This document shows positions 35,378 to 35,841 of a stretch of 35,841 nt of DNA, one piece after another. Positions within the stretch are counted from its first letter, which is position 1. Every line of letters begins with the position of its first letter. This DNA is from Rhodothermaeota bacterium MED-G19 (GTDB taxonomy: Bacteria > Bacteroidota > Bacteroidia > Cytophagales > MED-G16): the NCBI GenBank assembly GCA_002457315.1, contig NTKI01000015.1:1-35841 (forward strand), given 5' to 3'. The position numbers were made by a program, and so were the translations under genes. The notes below the pieces were generated by a model, which had not been told where the DNA came from, ran no database searches, and saw only the letters and a program-made list of their open reading frames with translations.

Positions 35378-35841
35378 CTAATTAAATAGGGCTTCTCTCA
35401 TGATTGAAGGAGGCATATTACCTATTTTTAAAAGTTTCTCGTGAAAATCAGAAATATTGTAATTTTCTCCTTTCATTTTCTTATAATCCTCTCTCATTTC
35501 TAATATCTCTATCATTCCCATGAAATAGCCAATAAAATAACCTGGTCTTGAAGATGATGAGTCTATTTCAAGTTGAGCAGCCCACCTTAGGAATCCCACT
35601 TTGTCAGTCATAAGAGATATAGCGTCTTCATAGCTTAATTTTCCTGTGTGCATACCTACATCATAAATAACTCTAGCATTTCTCCATAACCTTAGCTGGA
35701 GTTGTCTTAACTTAATTTTTTTATTTGGATAGAATCCGGTTTCTAACATCAACTGTTCATTATAGAGACCCCACCCCTCACTGAATAATGAAAGACCATT
35801 ATTTCTTCTTAATTCTTTTGGGTTATGCATCTGATATAATC
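35378..35841 (-). CDS. DUF885 family protein, C-terminal part (cut by window edge)
   Basis: The frame is open through the right edge (LYQM before HNPKELRRN), so the true start lies outside. The visible 154 residues match the C-terminus of DUF885, a family of secreted, metal-binding peptidase-like proteins: SLFSEGWGLYNEQLMLETGF, RLWRNARVIYDVGMHTGKLS, PGYFIGYFMGMIEIL and a terminal FHEKLLKIGNMPPSIM. The Glu of SEGW and the His of GMH are likely metal-site residues. The zinc-binding H(E)xxH part would be upstream of the window. The internal ATG at 35830 is not the real start. Confidence 0.85.
   Translation of the reverse strand, partial: LYQMHNPKELRRNNGLSLFSEGWGLYNEQLMLETGFYPNKKIKLRQLQLRLWRNARVIYDVGMHTGKLSYEDAISLMTDKVGFLRWAAQLEIDSSSSRPGYFIGYFMGMIEILEMREDYKKMKGENYNISDFHEKLLKIGNMPPSIMREALFN

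Overview
The window is AT-rich and densely coded, with 30 genes (26 on the minus strand, 4 on the plus strand). It looks like a marine Bacteroidota genome, most likely Flavobacteriia-like. The evidence is the many Bacteroidota-typical families (DUF2911, DUF5916, DUF6090, DUF1080, PIG-L/ThuA proteins of about 830 residues), at least eleven predicted lipoproteins, near-absence of Shine-Dalgarno sites, and a few TAnnTTTG promoter-like boxes. I cannot assign genus or species. I see no tRNA, rRNA, insertion sequence, phage gene or CRISPR array.

Layout. Positions 1-1273 (minus) hold a lamin-tail-domain protein cut by the left edge and a DUF2911/TPR protein. A DEAD-box RNA helicase follows on the plus strand (1369-3072). 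From 17595 down to 3124 there is a long minus-strand run: methyltransferase, zinc-metallopeptidase-like lipoprotein, DUF5916 outer-membrane barrel, calcium-repeat/DUF285 surface lipoprotein, SDR oxidoreductase, NatAB-type ABC exporter, gamma-glutamyltransferase-fold hydrolase with a cyclotransferase, sulfatase, small ExbB-like protein, ABM-fold protein, DUF1080 hydrolase, NTF2-ABM lipoprotein, and (after a clear terminator) a rhodanese-thioredoxin lipoprotein. A plus-strand island (17676-22097) holds a front-end-type fatty acid desaturase, a DUF411 metal-binding lipoprotein and a kinase/class-III aminotransferase fusion; a minus-strand lamin-tail lipoprotein sits inside it. From 35841 down to 22094 the minus strand carries a DUF885 protein (cut by the right edge), a DUF6090 protein, an SMP-30 lactonase, an S9 peptidase, an NTF2-like lipoprotein, a terminator, and then PIG-L deacetylase, BNR/VPS10-like propeller protein and DUF6067/GH123-like lipoprotein.

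How the genes fit together. Most products are predicted to be exported: peptidases, a sulfatase, glycoside-hydrolase-like and deacetylase proteins, and propeller proteins. This suggests scavenging of extracellular glycoprotein or glycan material. The cytoplasmic fusion enzyme resembles the hydroxylysine/ethanolamine kinase plus ammonia-phospholyase pair and could process a released amino alcohol or hydroxylated amino acid.

Points most worth a second look: (1) the kinase-phospholyase fusion; (2) the DUF6067 lipoprotein, whose frame runs 95 codons upstream of its first GTG to a perfect lipoprotein signal peptide beginning with ACG instead of ATG; (3) the GGT-fold protein, which keeps the catalytic threonine but lacks the usual substrate-binding residues; (4) the compact metalloprotease/DUF5916/DUF285 surface cassette.
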